NCBI GenBank assembly: GCA_023458315.1
Contig: JAEXAH010000067.1
Span: 1-49,033, forward strand
Direction of reading: 5' to 3'
Length of the DNA: 49,033 nt
DNA from: Pseudomonadota bacterium
GTDB lineage: Bacteria; Pseudomonadota; Alphaproteobacteria; Rhodospirillales; Magnetospirillaceae
Part shown: one piece after another, positions 1 through 9,967 of the stretch
Position numbering within the stretch: position 1 is the stretch's first letter
How the letters are laid out: every line of letters begins with the position of its first letter
Notes under the pieces: generated by a model
What the model saw: only the letters and a program-made list of their open reading frames with translations
Told to the model about the DNA's origin: nothing
Databases searched by the model: none
Program-made: the position numbers and the translations under genes

Positions 1-126
1 CAGACCCTGTCCTTCGACGCCGACGGCACCGGCGCCGGTGCCGCCGTCACCATCGCCACCCTGTCCGGAACCACCAGCCTGTCCGCCACCGACATCATCG
101 TCGTCAACAGGCAGATGGGGGCGTGA
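1..126 (+). CDS. C-terminal end of an RTX/calcium-binding type secreted protein (partial)
   Basis: The frame is open from base 1 and ends at TGA 124-126, giving 41 residues. The tail contains FDADGTGAGA, an alanine/threonine-rich strand and then SATDIIVVN. This pattern (FDADGTG, then LTAADFVVV-like) is typical of the extreme C-terminus of hemolysin-type calcium-binding proteins exported by type I secretion, where the last residues carry the uncleaved export signal. The glycine-rich nonapeptide repeats would lie upstream, outside the window, so the family call rests on the tail alone. No secretion ABC transporter gene is visible downstream. Confidence 0.6.
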   Translation, partial: QTLSFDADGTGAGAAVTIATLSGTTSLSATDIIVVNRQMGA

Positions 127-142
127 CCGTTCCCGAGAGTGG

Positions 143-172
143 AAAAAAGAAGCCCCGGCTTTCGCCGGGGCT
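143..172 (-). terminator. Rho-independent terminator read on the minus strand
   Basis: A perfect 9-bp stem (151-159 with 164-172) carries a GAAA tetraloop on the minus strand and is followed there by TCTTTTTT (150-143). It is the best canonical terminator in this end of the window. It would end a minus-strand transcript coming from lysR or from the hairpin array, not the plus-strand RTX gene. Confidence 0.75.
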
Positions 173-421
173 AAGTCAAACAGGGAGGCTTCACGTCTAG
201 GAGACGTAGGGTCCGAGGACCCGGAAAACCCAGGCGAAACGCCTGGGGGTGGCGGGGCGGACCCCGCCGGAACATTTCGCGGCCGCGAAAGCGCGACCTG
301 ACTGTTTCTATGTACGGCAGGACGGTCTTCACAACCATGTGAAAAAGCGCGGACTGGGCATGCAGGCCGCGCATAACAAAATTGTAAATGAAAGGGATGG
401 CCCCGCATCGGCGGCGGGGCC
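151..421. repeat. Array of nine short inverted repeats in a gene-free stretch
   Basis: The 301-base gap between the RTX tail and lysR holds no convincing gene. It contains consecutive inverted repeats at 151-172 (9-bp stem), 193-207 (6), 209-222 (5-6), 229-247 (8), 251-268 (7), 275-290 (16-base palindrome), 328-343 (6), 347-372 (6) and 399-421 (8). Loops are mostly 2-4 bases. Read on the minus strand, the series ends in the canonical terminator at 143-172, so it could be a structured 3' UTR of lysR or a separate small RNA. No clear internal promoter was found. Confidence 0.6.
399..421 (-). terminator. Probable terminator hairpin after lysR
   Basis: An 8-bp GC stem (399-406 with 414-421, 7-base loop) lies 6 bases past the lysR stop on the minus strand. 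It is followed by ATCCCTTTCATTT, a weak T-rich tract. Read-through into the downstream hairpin series is therefore plausible. Confidence 0.45.
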
Positions 422-427
422 GGGGGA

Positions 428-1321
428 TCACAGGGTTTCCTGGATCTTGTGCAGCAGGAAGTCGCGGAACACCGTGATGCGCTTGGAATGGCGCAATTCC
501 TCGGGATAGACGAAATAGGTGTCCAGCTTGGGGCCCTTCAGTTCGGGCAGGATGTGCACCAGATTGTCGGCCTCGGTGGTCATGTAATCGGGCAGGGCGG
601 CGACGCCCAGGCCGGATTTCACGGCGCGGTAGATGCCGTAGATGTTGTTGACCTCGAGCACCGGCTTGCGCGGCCGCGACGGGCTGGCCCCGGCTTCCAG
701 CAGCCAGTTGACGTTGGCCACCGGCGGCGAGATGCGGGCATCGTCGCCGTAGATGACGATGTGGTGGTTGTCCAGATCCTCGGGCGTCTTGGGCATGCCG
801 TACCGCTTCAGGTATTCCGGCGCCGCGTAGACGTTGTAATGCATGGTCAGCAGGTGGCGCTGGATCAAATCGGGCTGGCGTGGCGGCATCATGCGGATGG
901 CCACGTCGGCCTCGCGCATGGCCAGGTCCAGTTCGCCGTCGTACAGCACCATGGTGACGTCGATCTCGGGGTAGAGATCGAGGAAATCCTTGATGCGCGG
1001 CGTCAGCCACAGCGAGCCGAAGGCCACGGTGGTGGTGATCTTGAGGGGGCCTTGCGGGCGCTCGCGGCTTTCGGTCAGCAGCGCCTCGGTCATGGCCAGT
1101 TTCGAGAAGATCTCGCGCGCCGTCTTGTACAGCAGCTCGCCCTGCTCGGTCAGGATCAGGCCGCGGGCGTGACGGTGGAACAGCGGCAGGTTGAGGCTTT
1201 CCTCAAGGGCGCTGATCTGGCGGCTGACGGCCGACTGGCTCAGGTTGAGCACCTCGCCCGCGTGGGTGAAGCTCCCCGCTTCGGCAACGGCGTGAAAGAC
1301 CCTGAGCTTGTCCCAATCCAT
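428..1321 (-). CDS. LysR-family transcriptional regulator
   Basis: This 297-residue protein has the standard LysR length. The N-terminal winged helix-turn-helix covers residues 1-60 (LSQSAVSRQISALEE is the recognition region). It is followed by a linker helix and a periplasmic-binding-protein-like effector domain from about residue 90 (GPLKITTT, then LDLAMREADVAIR). The ATG at 1321 matches the family N-terminus MDWDKLRVF. It lies 94 bases downstream of the trxB stop on the same strand; trxB next to a LysR gene is a recurring alphaproteobacterial arrangement. The effector cannot be read from the sequence. A redox or envelope-stress role is only suggested by the trxB and peroxiredoxin neighbours. 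Confidence 0.92.
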   Translation of the reverse strand: MDWDKLRVFHAVAEAGSFTHAGEVLNLSQSAVSRQISALEESLNLPLFHRHARGLILTEQGELLYKTAREIFSKLAMTEALLTESRERPQGPLKITTTVAFGSLWLTPRIKDFLDLYPEIDVTMVLYDGELDLAMREADVAIRMMPPRQPDLIQRHLLTMHYNVYAAPEYLKRYGMPKTPEDLDNHHIVIYGDDARISPPVANVNWLLEAGASPSRPRKPVLEVNNIYGIYRAVKSGLGVAALPDYMTTEADNLVHILPELKGPKLDTYFVYPEELRHSKRITVFRDFLLHKIQETL

Positions 1322-1357
1322 GTCCCGCGAAGGGCTCCTTCCCCCCTGAGGCCGGTT

Positions 1358-1378
1358 CCGGCGCCCGAAAGGCGCCGG
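1358..1378. terminator. Hairpin between lysR and trxB
   Basis: A perfect 8-bp stem (1358-1365 with 1371-1378, loop CGAAA) sits just past the trxB stop codon in the direction of minus-strand transcription. The T-rich run (1385-1392) is on the plus side, where no gene needs ending. It may attenuate trxB transcription before lysR or act as a factor-dependent terminator. Confidence 0.4.
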
Positions 1379-1415
1379 GCCGGTTCTTTTCTATAGAGCC
1401 TTACTGTGCCGCAAC

Positions 1416-2366
1416 TTACGGCGTATGTCCATGGATGGCGAGGAAGCGTTCCGCCTCCAGCGCCGCCATGCAGCCGGTCCCGGCGGCGGTGACGGCCTGA
1501 CGGTAGATCTTGTCCTGCACGTCGCCCGCGGCGTAGACGCCGGGAATGTTGGTGGTGGTGGAACCCGGCGTGGTGACGATATAGCCTTCGTCGTCGATAT
1601 TCAGCGCGCCCTTGAACAATTCGGTGTTCGGGGTGTGGCCGATGGCCATGAACACGCCGTCGCACGACAAATGCGACATGTCGCCGGTCTTGACGTTCTT
1701 CAGGCGCACGCCGGTGACGCCGGGCGGGTTGTCGTCGCCGACGATTTCGTCCACCACGCTGTCCCACACCACCGCCACCTTGGGGTTGGCGAACAGGCGG
1801 TCCTGGGCGATCTTTTCGGCGCGCAGGCTGTCGCGGCGATGGACCAGCGTGACCTTGGAGGCGAGGCCGGCCAGATAGATGGCTTCCTCGACCGCGGAAT
1901 TGCCGCCGCCGACCACCACCACTTCCTTGCCGCGGAAGAAGAAGCCGTCGCAGGTGGCGCAGGCCGAGACGCCGAAGCCCTGGAATTTCTTTTCCGACTC
2001 GATGCCCAGCCAGCGGGCGGTGGCGCCGGTGCAGATGATCAGGGTGTCGCCGATATAGGTGTCGCCGGAATCGCCCTTGGCGACGAACGGCCGCTTGGAC
2101 AGATCGACCTCGGTGATGGTGTCGTACAGGAACTGGGCGCCCACATGCTCGGCCTGGGCCTGCATCTGCTCCATCAGCCACGGGCCCTGGACGGCCTGGG
2201 CGAAGCCGGGGAAGTTCTCGATCTCGGTGGTGATGGTCAACTGGCCGCCGGGTTGCAGGCCCGCCACCAGCAGCGGCGACAGGTTGGCGCGGGCGGCATA
2301 GATGGCCGCGGTGCAACCGGCCGGGCCGGAACCGAGAATGAGAACCTTGGTGTGGTGCGTGGCCAT
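1416..2366 (-). CDS. trxB: Thioredoxin-disulfide reductase (NADPH)
   Basis: The product transfers electrons from NADPH through FAD to thioredoxin in the cytoplasm. It has an N-terminal FAD dinucleotide fold (GSGPAGCTAA, residues 12-21), the redox-active C136-A-T-C139 pair, and the NADPH-binding GGGNSAVE motif right after it. The C-terminal FAD motif reads GVYAAGDVQD. The 316-residue length fits low-molecular-weight TrxB. The ATG at 2366 was preferred to the upstream in-frame one because GAGGA lies about 6-8 bases before it and the protein then begins directly with the FAD fold. The peroxiredoxin just upstream on the same strand is a plausible client of the thioredoxin system. Confidence 0.97.
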   Translation of the reverse strand: MATHHTKVLILGSGPAGCTAAIYAARANLSPLLVAGLQPGGQLTITTEIENFPGFAQAVQGPWLMEQMQAQAEHVGAQFLYDTITEVDLSKRPFVAKGDSGDTYIGDTLIICTGATARWLGIESEKKFQGFGVSACATCDGFFFRGKEVVVVGGGNSAVEEAIYLAGLASKVTLVHRRDSLRAEKIAQDRLFANPKVAVVWDSVVDEIVGDDNPPGVTGVRLKNVKTGDMSHLSCDGVFMAIGHTPNTELFKGALNIDDEGYIVTTPGSTTTNIPGVYAAGDVQDKIYRQAVTAAGTGCMAALEAERFLAIHGHTP

Positions 2367-2445
2367 GCGATCCTCGCCGAAAAGGGAAATGTCAAAATAA
2401 GATGGAGGACGCGCCCGCGCAAGCAGAGGCGCCCCAAAAGACAAG

Positions 2446-2476
2446 AAAGGGCGCGAGGTTTCCCCCGCGCCCCTTT
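2446..2476 (-). terminator. Rho-independent terminator of the peroxiredoxin gene
   Basis: GGGCGCG (2449-2455) pairs with CGCGCCC (2466-2472), with adjoining A/T pairs extending the stem. On the minus strand it is followed by TTTCTTGTCTTTT. It begins 16 bases after the gene and separates it from trxB. Confidence 0.75.
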
Positions 2477-2492
2477 CCCGGAAACCGGACCC

Positions 2493-3113
<621 letters not shown>

Positions 3114-3199
3114 CCTTCAGGCTCCTTTTATGAAACGCGGGGTGGTGAAATTGTGGCTGCAATCTAGTCCCGGCGGCCCGCCGGGGCAAGGTGGAATGA

Positions 3200-4369
3200 T
3201 TACAGACTTTGGGCCAAGGCCAGGGTCGGGGCGGCTTCGTCGGCCAGCACGCAGCGGTCGCGGCCATCCTGTTTGGCGCGATACAGGGCGTGGTCGGCGC
3301 GCTTCAGGGTTGTTTCCAGGTCTTCGTCGCCATGCAGTTCGGCCACGCCGGTGCTGACGGTGAAGACATGGCCGGGCGGTCCGCCCACCGCCTGGGCAAA
3401 GGCGACGCGCAGCCGTTCCGCCGCCGCCAGCGCCCGCTCGGCCGGGGTGTCGGGCAGCAGGGCGACGAATTCCTCGCCGCCGAAGCGGGCCAGCAGATCC
3501 TCGGCCCGCAACTGCTTTTCCGCCACCGCCACGAAGCGGCACAGGGCGGCGTCGCCCGCCGCGTGGCCCAACCGGTCGTTGACCAGCTTGAAATGGTCCA
3601 GATCCATCATCAGCAGCGACAGCGGCCGCCCGGCGCGGCGGGCGCGGGCCAGTTCGCGTTCGGCCTGGATGGCGAAGGCGCGGCGGTTCAGGGTGCCGGT
3701 CAGCGGGTCGCGGCTGGCCTGACGGTCCAGGTCGCCCTGCAACCGTTCGCCGGTCATCAGCGCCATGCCCAGCGTCACCGCCACCGTCATGCACATCCAC
3801 CACAACAGCGACGCCGAGGCGAAGCCGGTGGCCAGCGGCTGGCCGCCATCGCGCAACACCGCCAGCAGCCGCAGCAGGAAGAACACCGCGTTGAACAGGT
3901 ACAAAAAGCCGGTGGCGCGGGCGGCGGCGGCGCTCCACGGCGTCGGGCGCAGCAATTCGCGGGCGATGGCCAGCGACATCAGCGCCATCAACACCGAATT
4001 GGTCATGGCGCGCAGCGCGGGCCACGACGTCAGATGCACCACCACCAACGGCGCCGCCACCGCCAGCACCAGTCCGCCGATCAGCAGCGGCGGCAGCGGC
4101 GGGCGCCCCAGGAAACGGCGAAAGCCGTCCCAGGCCAGCGCCAGCCCCAGCGACACCAGCAGATGGGGCAGCGACAGCCCGATCCAGTCGGTGTCCATGC
4201 CGAAAAAGCCGAACAGCGCCAGGGCCAGGGCGCTGGCGATGCCCGCGCCGGTCCATTGCCCCAGGCCCGGCACGCCGGGATGCATGCGCCACAACAGGAC
4301 GCGGGCGGCGGCACAGAACGCCGCCGACAGGCTGACCGCGACCACCAATGTCTGGAAATCCAGTTGCAT
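3200..4369 (-). CDS. Membrane-anchored diguanylate cyclase (GGDEF)
   Basis: This enzyme makes cyclic di-GMP from two GTP. About the first 205 residues form an integral-membrane sensor with roughly six hydrophobic segments. The GGDEF domain follows from about residue 218 (DPLTGTLNRRAF), with the active site G297-G-E-E-F301. An RxxD inhibitory site (R288 to D291) lies exactly five residues before it, so product inhibition is expected. There is no EAL domain. The 389-residue length is normal for MHYT- or 7TM-like sensor cyclases, but the sensor type was not recognised. A PilZ protein is encoded at 22779-23174, a possible but unproven effector. Confidence 0.93.
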   Translation of the reverse strand: MQLDFQTLVVAVSLSAAFCAAARVLLWRMHPGVPGLGQWTGAGIASALALALFGFFGMDTDWIGLSLPHLLVSLGLALAWDGFRRFLGRPPLPPLLIGGLVLAVAAPLVVVHLTSWPALRAMTNSVLMALMSLAIARELLRPTPWSAAAARATGFLYLFNAVFFLLRLLAVLRDGGQPLATGFASASLLWWMCMTVAVTLGMALMTGERLQGDLDRQASRDPLTGTLNRRAFAIQAERELARARRAGRPLSLLMMDLDHFKLVNDRLGHAAGDAALCRFVAVAEKQLRAEDLLARFGGEEFVALLPDTPAERALAAAERLRVAFAQAVGGPPGHVFTVSTGVAELHGDEDLETTLKRADHALYRAKQDGRDRCVLADEAAPTLALAQSL

Positions 4370-4538
4370 GCTTCTGACCCGGGGAAAACACTACGCATAT
4401 TAACGGATGGAACCGCTGGACCCTAGCGCACGGGCGGCGGCGGCACCATAAGGTGTTTGCCCCGTGTGGCGCCCCGGCCACGCCCGACGGAAAAGTCGGC
4501 GCAGGGGTGGCATGCGCCACCGTGGGACAAACAGGCGC

Positions 4539-4570
4539 TTGGCGTCAGCCATGGGGCGCGGTAATATAAT
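4539..4570 (+). promoter_or_regulatory. Candidate promoter of the Lrp-type gene
   Basis: A perfect TATAAT (4565-4570) lies 33 bases before the ATG at 4604, which would give a short leader. The best -35 is TTGGCG (4539-4544), with a long 20-base spacer. A palindrome GGTGGC-ATGC-GCCACC (4506-4521) lies just upstream and could be an operator. Autoregulation is common for Lrp/AsnC proteins. Confidence 0.45.
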
Positions 4571-4603
4571 TTCGTGAAACACAGTTCTTTTGGAGTTCCT
4601 TAT

Positions 4604-5104
4604 ATGCAGCGGGTCAAGCTGGACCGCATCGATCGCCGGATTCTGGCGGATCTGCAAGCCGATGGTCGCATGACCAACGTGGAACTGGCGCGCCGCGCCG
4701 GCATCTCGGCCCCGCCCTGCCTGCGCCGCGTCCGTGCCCTGGAGGAAGCGGGCTACATCAAGGGCTATCATGCCGAGATCGAGCCGCACGCCTTGGCCTT
4801 CAACGTCACCGTTTTCGCCCATGTGGGCCTGAACAGCCAGGCCGAGGCCGACCTGCGCGCCTTTGAAGAACTGGTGCTGGCCTGGCCGGAAGTGCGCGAA
4901 TGCCACATGCTGGCGGGCGAAACCGACTTCCTGTTGAAGATCGTCGCCCACGACTGGGACGATTACCAACGCTTCCTGACCACCAAGCTGACGGCGGCGC
5001 CCAACATCAGCCACGTCAAAAGCTCGTTGGCCATCCGCACCTCCAAGCTTCAGCCGGGCGTGCCCATCGACGTGGACGCCGGTCCCGAGGCCGAGCACGA
5101 ATAG
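4604..5104 (+). CDS. Lrp/AsnC-family transcriptional regulator
   Basis: The 166-residue product has an N-terminal AsnC-type helix-turn-helix (LDRIDRRILADLQADGR, then NVELARRAGIS, residues 6-36). The C-terminal RAM/Lrp effector domain includes VRECHMLAGETDFLLKI. The ATG at 4604 is chosen over an in-frame ATG 30 bases upstream because GGAG (4592-4595) is spaced 8 bases before it and the protein then begins like other Lrp members. It is divergent from the diguanylate cyclase gene across a 234-base gap. The TusA-like gene follows after 9 bases and is probably co-transcribed. Ligand and targets are unknown; an amino acid effector is usual in the family. Confidence 0.93.
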   Translation: MQRVKLDRIDRRILADLQADGRMTNVELARRAGISAPPCLRRVRALEEAGYIKGYHAEIEPHALAFNVTVFAHVGLNSQAEADLRAFEELVLAWPEVRECHMLAGETDFLLKIVAHDWDDYQRFLTTKLTAAPNISHVKSSLAIRTSKLQPGVPIDVDAGPEAEHE

Positions 5105-5113
5105 GGCCGGATC

Positions 5114-5335
5114 ATGGACATCCTGGACGTCCAGGGCCTCAGTTGCCCGTTGCCCATCCTGCGCGCCAAGAAGGCGCTGAAGACTGTCCCGCTGGACGGC
5201 TTCCTGAAGGTGATCGCCACCGATCCCGGTTCGGTCAAGGACATGGACGTCTTTTGCCGGCAGACCGGCAACGAATTGGTGGAATGGGCCGACGAGGGCG
5301 GAATCTACACCTTCGTCATCAAGCGGCTGGTATAA
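5114..5335 (+). CDS. TusA-like sulfurtransferase
   Basis: This 73-residue protein has the TusA/SirA fold signature: a short first strand, then G-L-S-C11-P-L-P followed by a helix (ILRAKKALK). The cysteine C11 is the family sulfur carrier. TusA-like proteins relay persulfide sulfur for tRNA thiolation, molybdenum cofactor synthesis or sulfur oxidation; which one applies cannot be told here. The gene starts 9 bases after the Lrp-type gene and ends 6 bases from the convergent amidase gene. The last codons overlap an inverted repeat (5322-5328 with 5335-5341), but no clear T-tract terminator is seen. Confidence 0.9.
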   Translation: MDILDVQGLSCPLPILRAKKALKTVPLDGFLKVIATDPGSVKDMDVFCRQTGNELVEWADEGGIYTFVIKRLV

Positions 5336-5341
5336 GCCGCT

Positions 5342-6028
5342 CTATACCGCCGCCAGCAGCCGCTGCAAACGGCCGAAGGTTTCGCCGTCGGCGATGCCGT
5401 CCACCCGCGACGGCCGGAAATGGCGCTGAAAGGCGGCGATGGCCGCCGCGCCATCGGTAACATCGTAACCATAGGCGGCCAGCAGGGTGTCCACCGCGCC
5501 AGGCTCGGGCGGGGAATTTTCTGTCCCGTCGAACGGCCACAGGCCGATGCCATAGGTCTTCAGCCGCGCCCAGGGAAACAATTCGCCGGGGTCCTGCTTG
5601 CGGGTGGGGGCGATGTCGGAATGGCCGACCACGTTGCACGGCGGGATGGAATGGCGCGACAACACCCCCAGGCATAGCCGGATCACCGCGTCCACCTGGA
5701 TTTCGGGAAACGGGCGATAGCCGAATTCATGGCCGGGATTGACGATTTCGATGCCGACCGAGCGGGCGTTGATGTCGGTTTCGCCCCGCCACCACGACCG
5801 CCCGGCATGCCAGGCGCGGCGGTGTTCCGGCACCAGGGCATGGATGGCGCCGTCCTCGTCCACCACGTAATGGGCCGACACCTGGGCGGCGGGGTCCATC
5901 AGGCGGTCCATGGCCTCGGCGGCGCTGCGCATGCCGGTGTAATGCAGCACCAGCAGGTCGACGGGATTGTCGCCGCGTTCGTTGAAATTGGGCGAATGGT
6001 GCAGGGTCACGGGAACGCAGAAGGTCAT
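5342..6028 (-). CDS. N-acetylmuramoyl-L-alanine amidase, AmpD/AmiD type
   Basis: This zinc amidase cleaves the MurNAc-L-Ala bond in murein fragments. The Amidase_2 domain shows the expected zinc ligands H29 (LVLHYTG), H136 (VVGHSDIAP) and D146. E94 in VGIEIVNPG is the likely catalytic residue. Residues about 165-228 form a helical peptidoglycan-binding-like domain, as in AmiD, which AmpD lacks. No signal peptide or lipobox is seen at the N-terminus (MTFCVPVTLHHS), so it may act in the cytoplasm on recycled muropeptides. Its ATG overlaps the stop of the transporter gene (ATGA), so translation is probably coupled. Confidence 0.93.
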   Translation of the reverse strand: MTFCVPVTLHHSPNFNERGDNPVDLLVLHYTGMRSAAEAMDRLMDPAAQVSAHYVVDEDGAIHALVPEHRRAWHAGRSWWRGETDINARSVGIEIVNPGHEFGYRPFPEIQVDAVIRLCLGVLSRHSIPPCNVVGHSDIAPTRKQDPGELFPWARLKTYGIGLWPFDGTENSPPEPGAVDTLLAAYGYDVTDGAAAIAAFQRHFRPSRVDGIADGETFGRLQRLLAAV

Positions 6029-6905
6029 GTGCCCGGCTCCGGTTCATCCTTGGGCGGCACCACGCCGCCCAGCAATTGCACCACCGCCACCCCGGCGACG
6101 GTCAGCGCGCCCCCCACCAGCTTGTGCCAGCCCAGGGGCTCGCCCAGCACCAGCACCCCGGCGGCGACGCCGATCACCGGCCCCAGCAGGGTGACGGGCA
6201 CCACCCGGTTCATGGGGTGGCGCGCCAGTAATTGATACCACAGGGTATAGGCCACCAGCGACGACGCGATCACCGTATAGGCGACGCCCAGCATGACCTT
6301 GGGCGTGGCGGCGGCGGTGGCCAGGGCCTGGGTCTGGCCGTGTTCGGTCAGCAAGGACAACACCAACAGCATGGGCGCCGCGAACAGCGACATCCAGCCG
6401 TTCAGCGCCAGCGGCGGAATGCTGCCCAGGCGTTTGACCTGGACGTTGGACAATGCCCAGCAGGCCATGGAGGCCACGCCGATGGCCAGCGGCGCCCAAT
6501 GGGGCAGGCTGGGCTCGCCCGCCAGCAGGGTGACGCCGGTAAAGGCCAGCACCAGGCCCAGGCCGCGCGCCGCCCCCAATTTCTCGCCGAACACCGCCCA
6601 GGCCAGCAGGGCGCTGAACGGCACGCCCAATTGGGTGACGATGGCGGTGCTGGCGGCATCCATGCCGGACAACGCCAGGAACAGCAGCCCGAAATGGCCG
6701 CAGCCCAGCACCAACGCGATGGCGGCGATTGCCGGAAGCTGGGCGCGGCTTGGCCGATGGAACGGCGCCAGCACCAGCCCGACCAGGGCGAAGCGCAGGG
6801 CGGTCAGCAAAAAGGGCGGCAGGGCGCCCAACGCCGTCTTCACGGCGATGAAATTCAGCCCCCACAGGGTGACGATGGTCAGGGCCAGCAGGAGGTCGCG
6901 GGGGT

Positions 6906-6909
<4 letters not shown>
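6025..6909 (-). CDS. EamA/DMT-superfamily transporter, apparently with a CTG start
   Basis: This is a roughly 294-residue inner-membrane carrier with ten predicted helices arranged as two EamA repeats (the first from LLALTIVTLWGLNFIAVKTAL, the second starting near LAIGVASMACWALSN). The substrate is unknown; the family exports amino acids and metabolites. The frame has no ATG, GTG or TTG before the first transmembrane helix. The first candidate is CTG at 6909-6907, whose last two bases form the TGA stop of the ABC-F gene (CTGA). The first standard start is GTG at 6843, which would remove helix 1. It sits in an overlapping chain with the Uup-type gene and the amidase. Confidence 0.85.
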
Positions 6910-8717
<1,808 letters not shown>

Positions 8718-8753
8718 GGGTTTCACCTACACCGCCCGGCGCGGCCGATCAAG

Positions 8754-9566
8754 CTACTCCCTGTTGCGCGCCCCGCATTCGTCCACCCGCTTGCCCACCT
8801 GGGCGCAGATGGCCTTGCGCTGGGCTTCGTCGGCGGCCATGCCGTACAGGCGCACCCATTTGCCCTTTTTCCCCAGATCCACCGCCTGGGTGACGGCGTG
8901 CTGCTTTGCCAGGATGGGCGAGGATTTGGCCAGGGTCTTGAACCCGGCCTGGGCCTGGGCCTCGGTCTTGTAGGACGCCAGGTAAACCAGGGTGCGCGGA
9001 TCGGCCTTGGCCGGGGCGGCGGCGGGCTTGGCCGGTTCGGGCGCCGGTTCGGGCATCTTGGCCGGTTCGGCGGCCGGGGCCTCGGCCAGCGGCACCGGCA
9101 TGGTCATGGGCACCGGCATGGCCTTGGCGGCGGGGGCGGCGACGCGCAGCACCCAGGCGCCCTGGCGGGTCAGCCACGAGCCGTCGGGCTGCGACACCAG
9201 GGCCAGGAACGGGGCGGTGCCGCAGGTGACGGACAGGGCGGCGCGCGGGGCCGGGTCGTGGGCGGCCTGCGGCTGCGGCGGCTTGTTCAGGATGATCTCC
9301 GCCGAGGTCTGGCTTTCCCAGTATTGCGGCGTCTTGCACAGGCGCCCGGCGGGATCGATGGCCCGATTCGCCTCCAGCACCACCGGCTGGCCCAGATAGG
9401 GGGATTTCAGGGCGCCCACCGACTCGGCGGCGTAATCCTCGACCACTTCCAGCGGCCCGGCAGGCGGCTGCGCCGGTCGCGGCTGGGCGGCGGCGGTGTC
9501 CGTCTCGGGCGCGGCGGCGCAGGCGGCCAGCGACGCGGCGGCGAAGACGAGGGCTAGACGCTTCAT
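8754..9566 (-). CDS. SPOR-domain lipoprotein
   Basis: The product is 270 residues long. Its N-terminus MKRLALVFAAASLAAC is a lipoprotein signal with lipobox LAAC, so lipidation at C16 is predicted. A central domain contains two cysteines and matches no family I recognise. It is followed by an Ala/Pro-rich linker (about 170-205). The C-terminal 70 residues look like a SPOR domain (TLVYLASYKTEAQAQAGFKTL), which binds denuded septal glycan. The ATG at 9566 has AGGGGAA before it; an in-frame start 75 bases upstream would bury the signal peptide. It is probably an envelope protein active at division sites. Confidence 0.85.
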   Translation of the reverse strand: MKRLALVFAAASLAACAAAPETDTAAAQPRPAQPPAGPLEVVEDYAAESVGALKSPYLGQPVVLEANRAIDPAGRLCKTPQYWESQTSAEIILNKPPQPQAAHDPAPRAALSVTCGTAPFLALVSQPDGSWLTRQGAWVLRVAAPAAKAMPVPMTMPVPLAEAPAAEPAKMPEPAPEPAKPAAAPAKADPRTLVYLASYKTEAQAQAGFKTLAKSSPILAKQHAVTQAVDLGKKGKWVRLYGMAADEAQRKAICAQVGKRVDECGARNRE

Positions 9567-9584
9567 GTAATTCCCCTGACAGAC

Positions 9585-9629
9585 TGGCACATCCCCGGCC
9601 CACTGTATGATGGAATGCCGGGGATGCCA
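9585..9629. repeat. Inverted repeat between the SPOR lipoprotein and the small membrane gene
   Basis: A perfect 10-bp stem CATCCCCGGC (9590-9599) pairs with 9617-9626 across a 17-base loop, with a few further pairs outside. No T-tract follows on either strand. It could be an operator for the SPOR lipoprotein gene or a weak terminator for the small membrane gene. Confidence 0.5.
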
Positions 9630-9648
9630 ACTGTCGGGCAACGGGCGA

Positions 9649-9858
9649 TCAGCCCCGCGTGCGCTGGATGAAGCGATCCATCCAGGTGGCCAGCAGGCCG
9701 AAGGCCAGCAGCATGAAGAAGCCCAGGCTGAGCACCACGTACAGATCGAAGCCGACGAAGGCGGTGGCGCTGCCCTTGATCACCAGGGTGTTGATCAGCA
9801 GCCAGGCGATCACGGGGGCGGCCATGGCCAGCACCAGGACATAGGGAAGGAAACGCAC
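9649..9858 (-). CDS. Small two-helix membrane protein, hypothetical
   Basis: This 69-residue protein has two clear transmembrane segments (about residues 4-24 and 38-60), a short polar loop and a basic tail (DRFIQRTRG). No family was recognised. Reading frame, length and hydrophobic pattern argue for a real gene. GGAGGG lies upstream of the ATG on the minus strand. It lies 82 bases before the SPOR lipoprotein gene on the same strand. Confidence 0.7.
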   Translation of the reverse strand: MRFLPYVLVLAMAAPVIAWLLINTLVIKGSATAFVGFDLYVVLSLGFFMLLAFGLLATWMDRFIQRTRG

Positions 9859-9942
9859 GGGAAGACCCTCCGGGGAATATGGAAATGCTTCTAATTATAA
9901 GAAGCTCCCCAGAGAATGCGCCTTTTGCTCCGATGGAATCAA

Positions 9943-9959
9943 CCGCAGGGATTCTGCGG
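9943..9959 (-). terminator. Possible terminator after the ProX-like gene
   Basis: CCGCAG (9943-9948) pairs with CTGCGG (9954-9959) over a 5-base loop. On the minus strand it is followed by TTGATTCC. It begins about 9 bases after the stop codon. A second AT-rich inverted repeat, GCTTCT/AGAAGC (9887-9905), lies further on, with TATAAT in its minus-strand loop, and may belong to the next promoter. Confidence 0.4.
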
Positions 9960-9967
9960 CTTTCCGC

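Noticed and set aside
38..509. Small plus-strand frames over the hairpin array
   Set aside because: Low-complexity Pro/Gly/Arg translations driven by GC content, no ribosome binding site and no motif.
1358..1392. Hairpin with T-rich run as a plus-strand terminator
   Set aside because: No plus-strand gene lies upstream that would need ending; kept only as an unassigned hairpin between lysR and trxB.
2390..2395. TTGACA on the minus strand before trxB
   Set aside because: It lies only about 24 bases before the trxB start, leaving no room for a -10 element and a leader.
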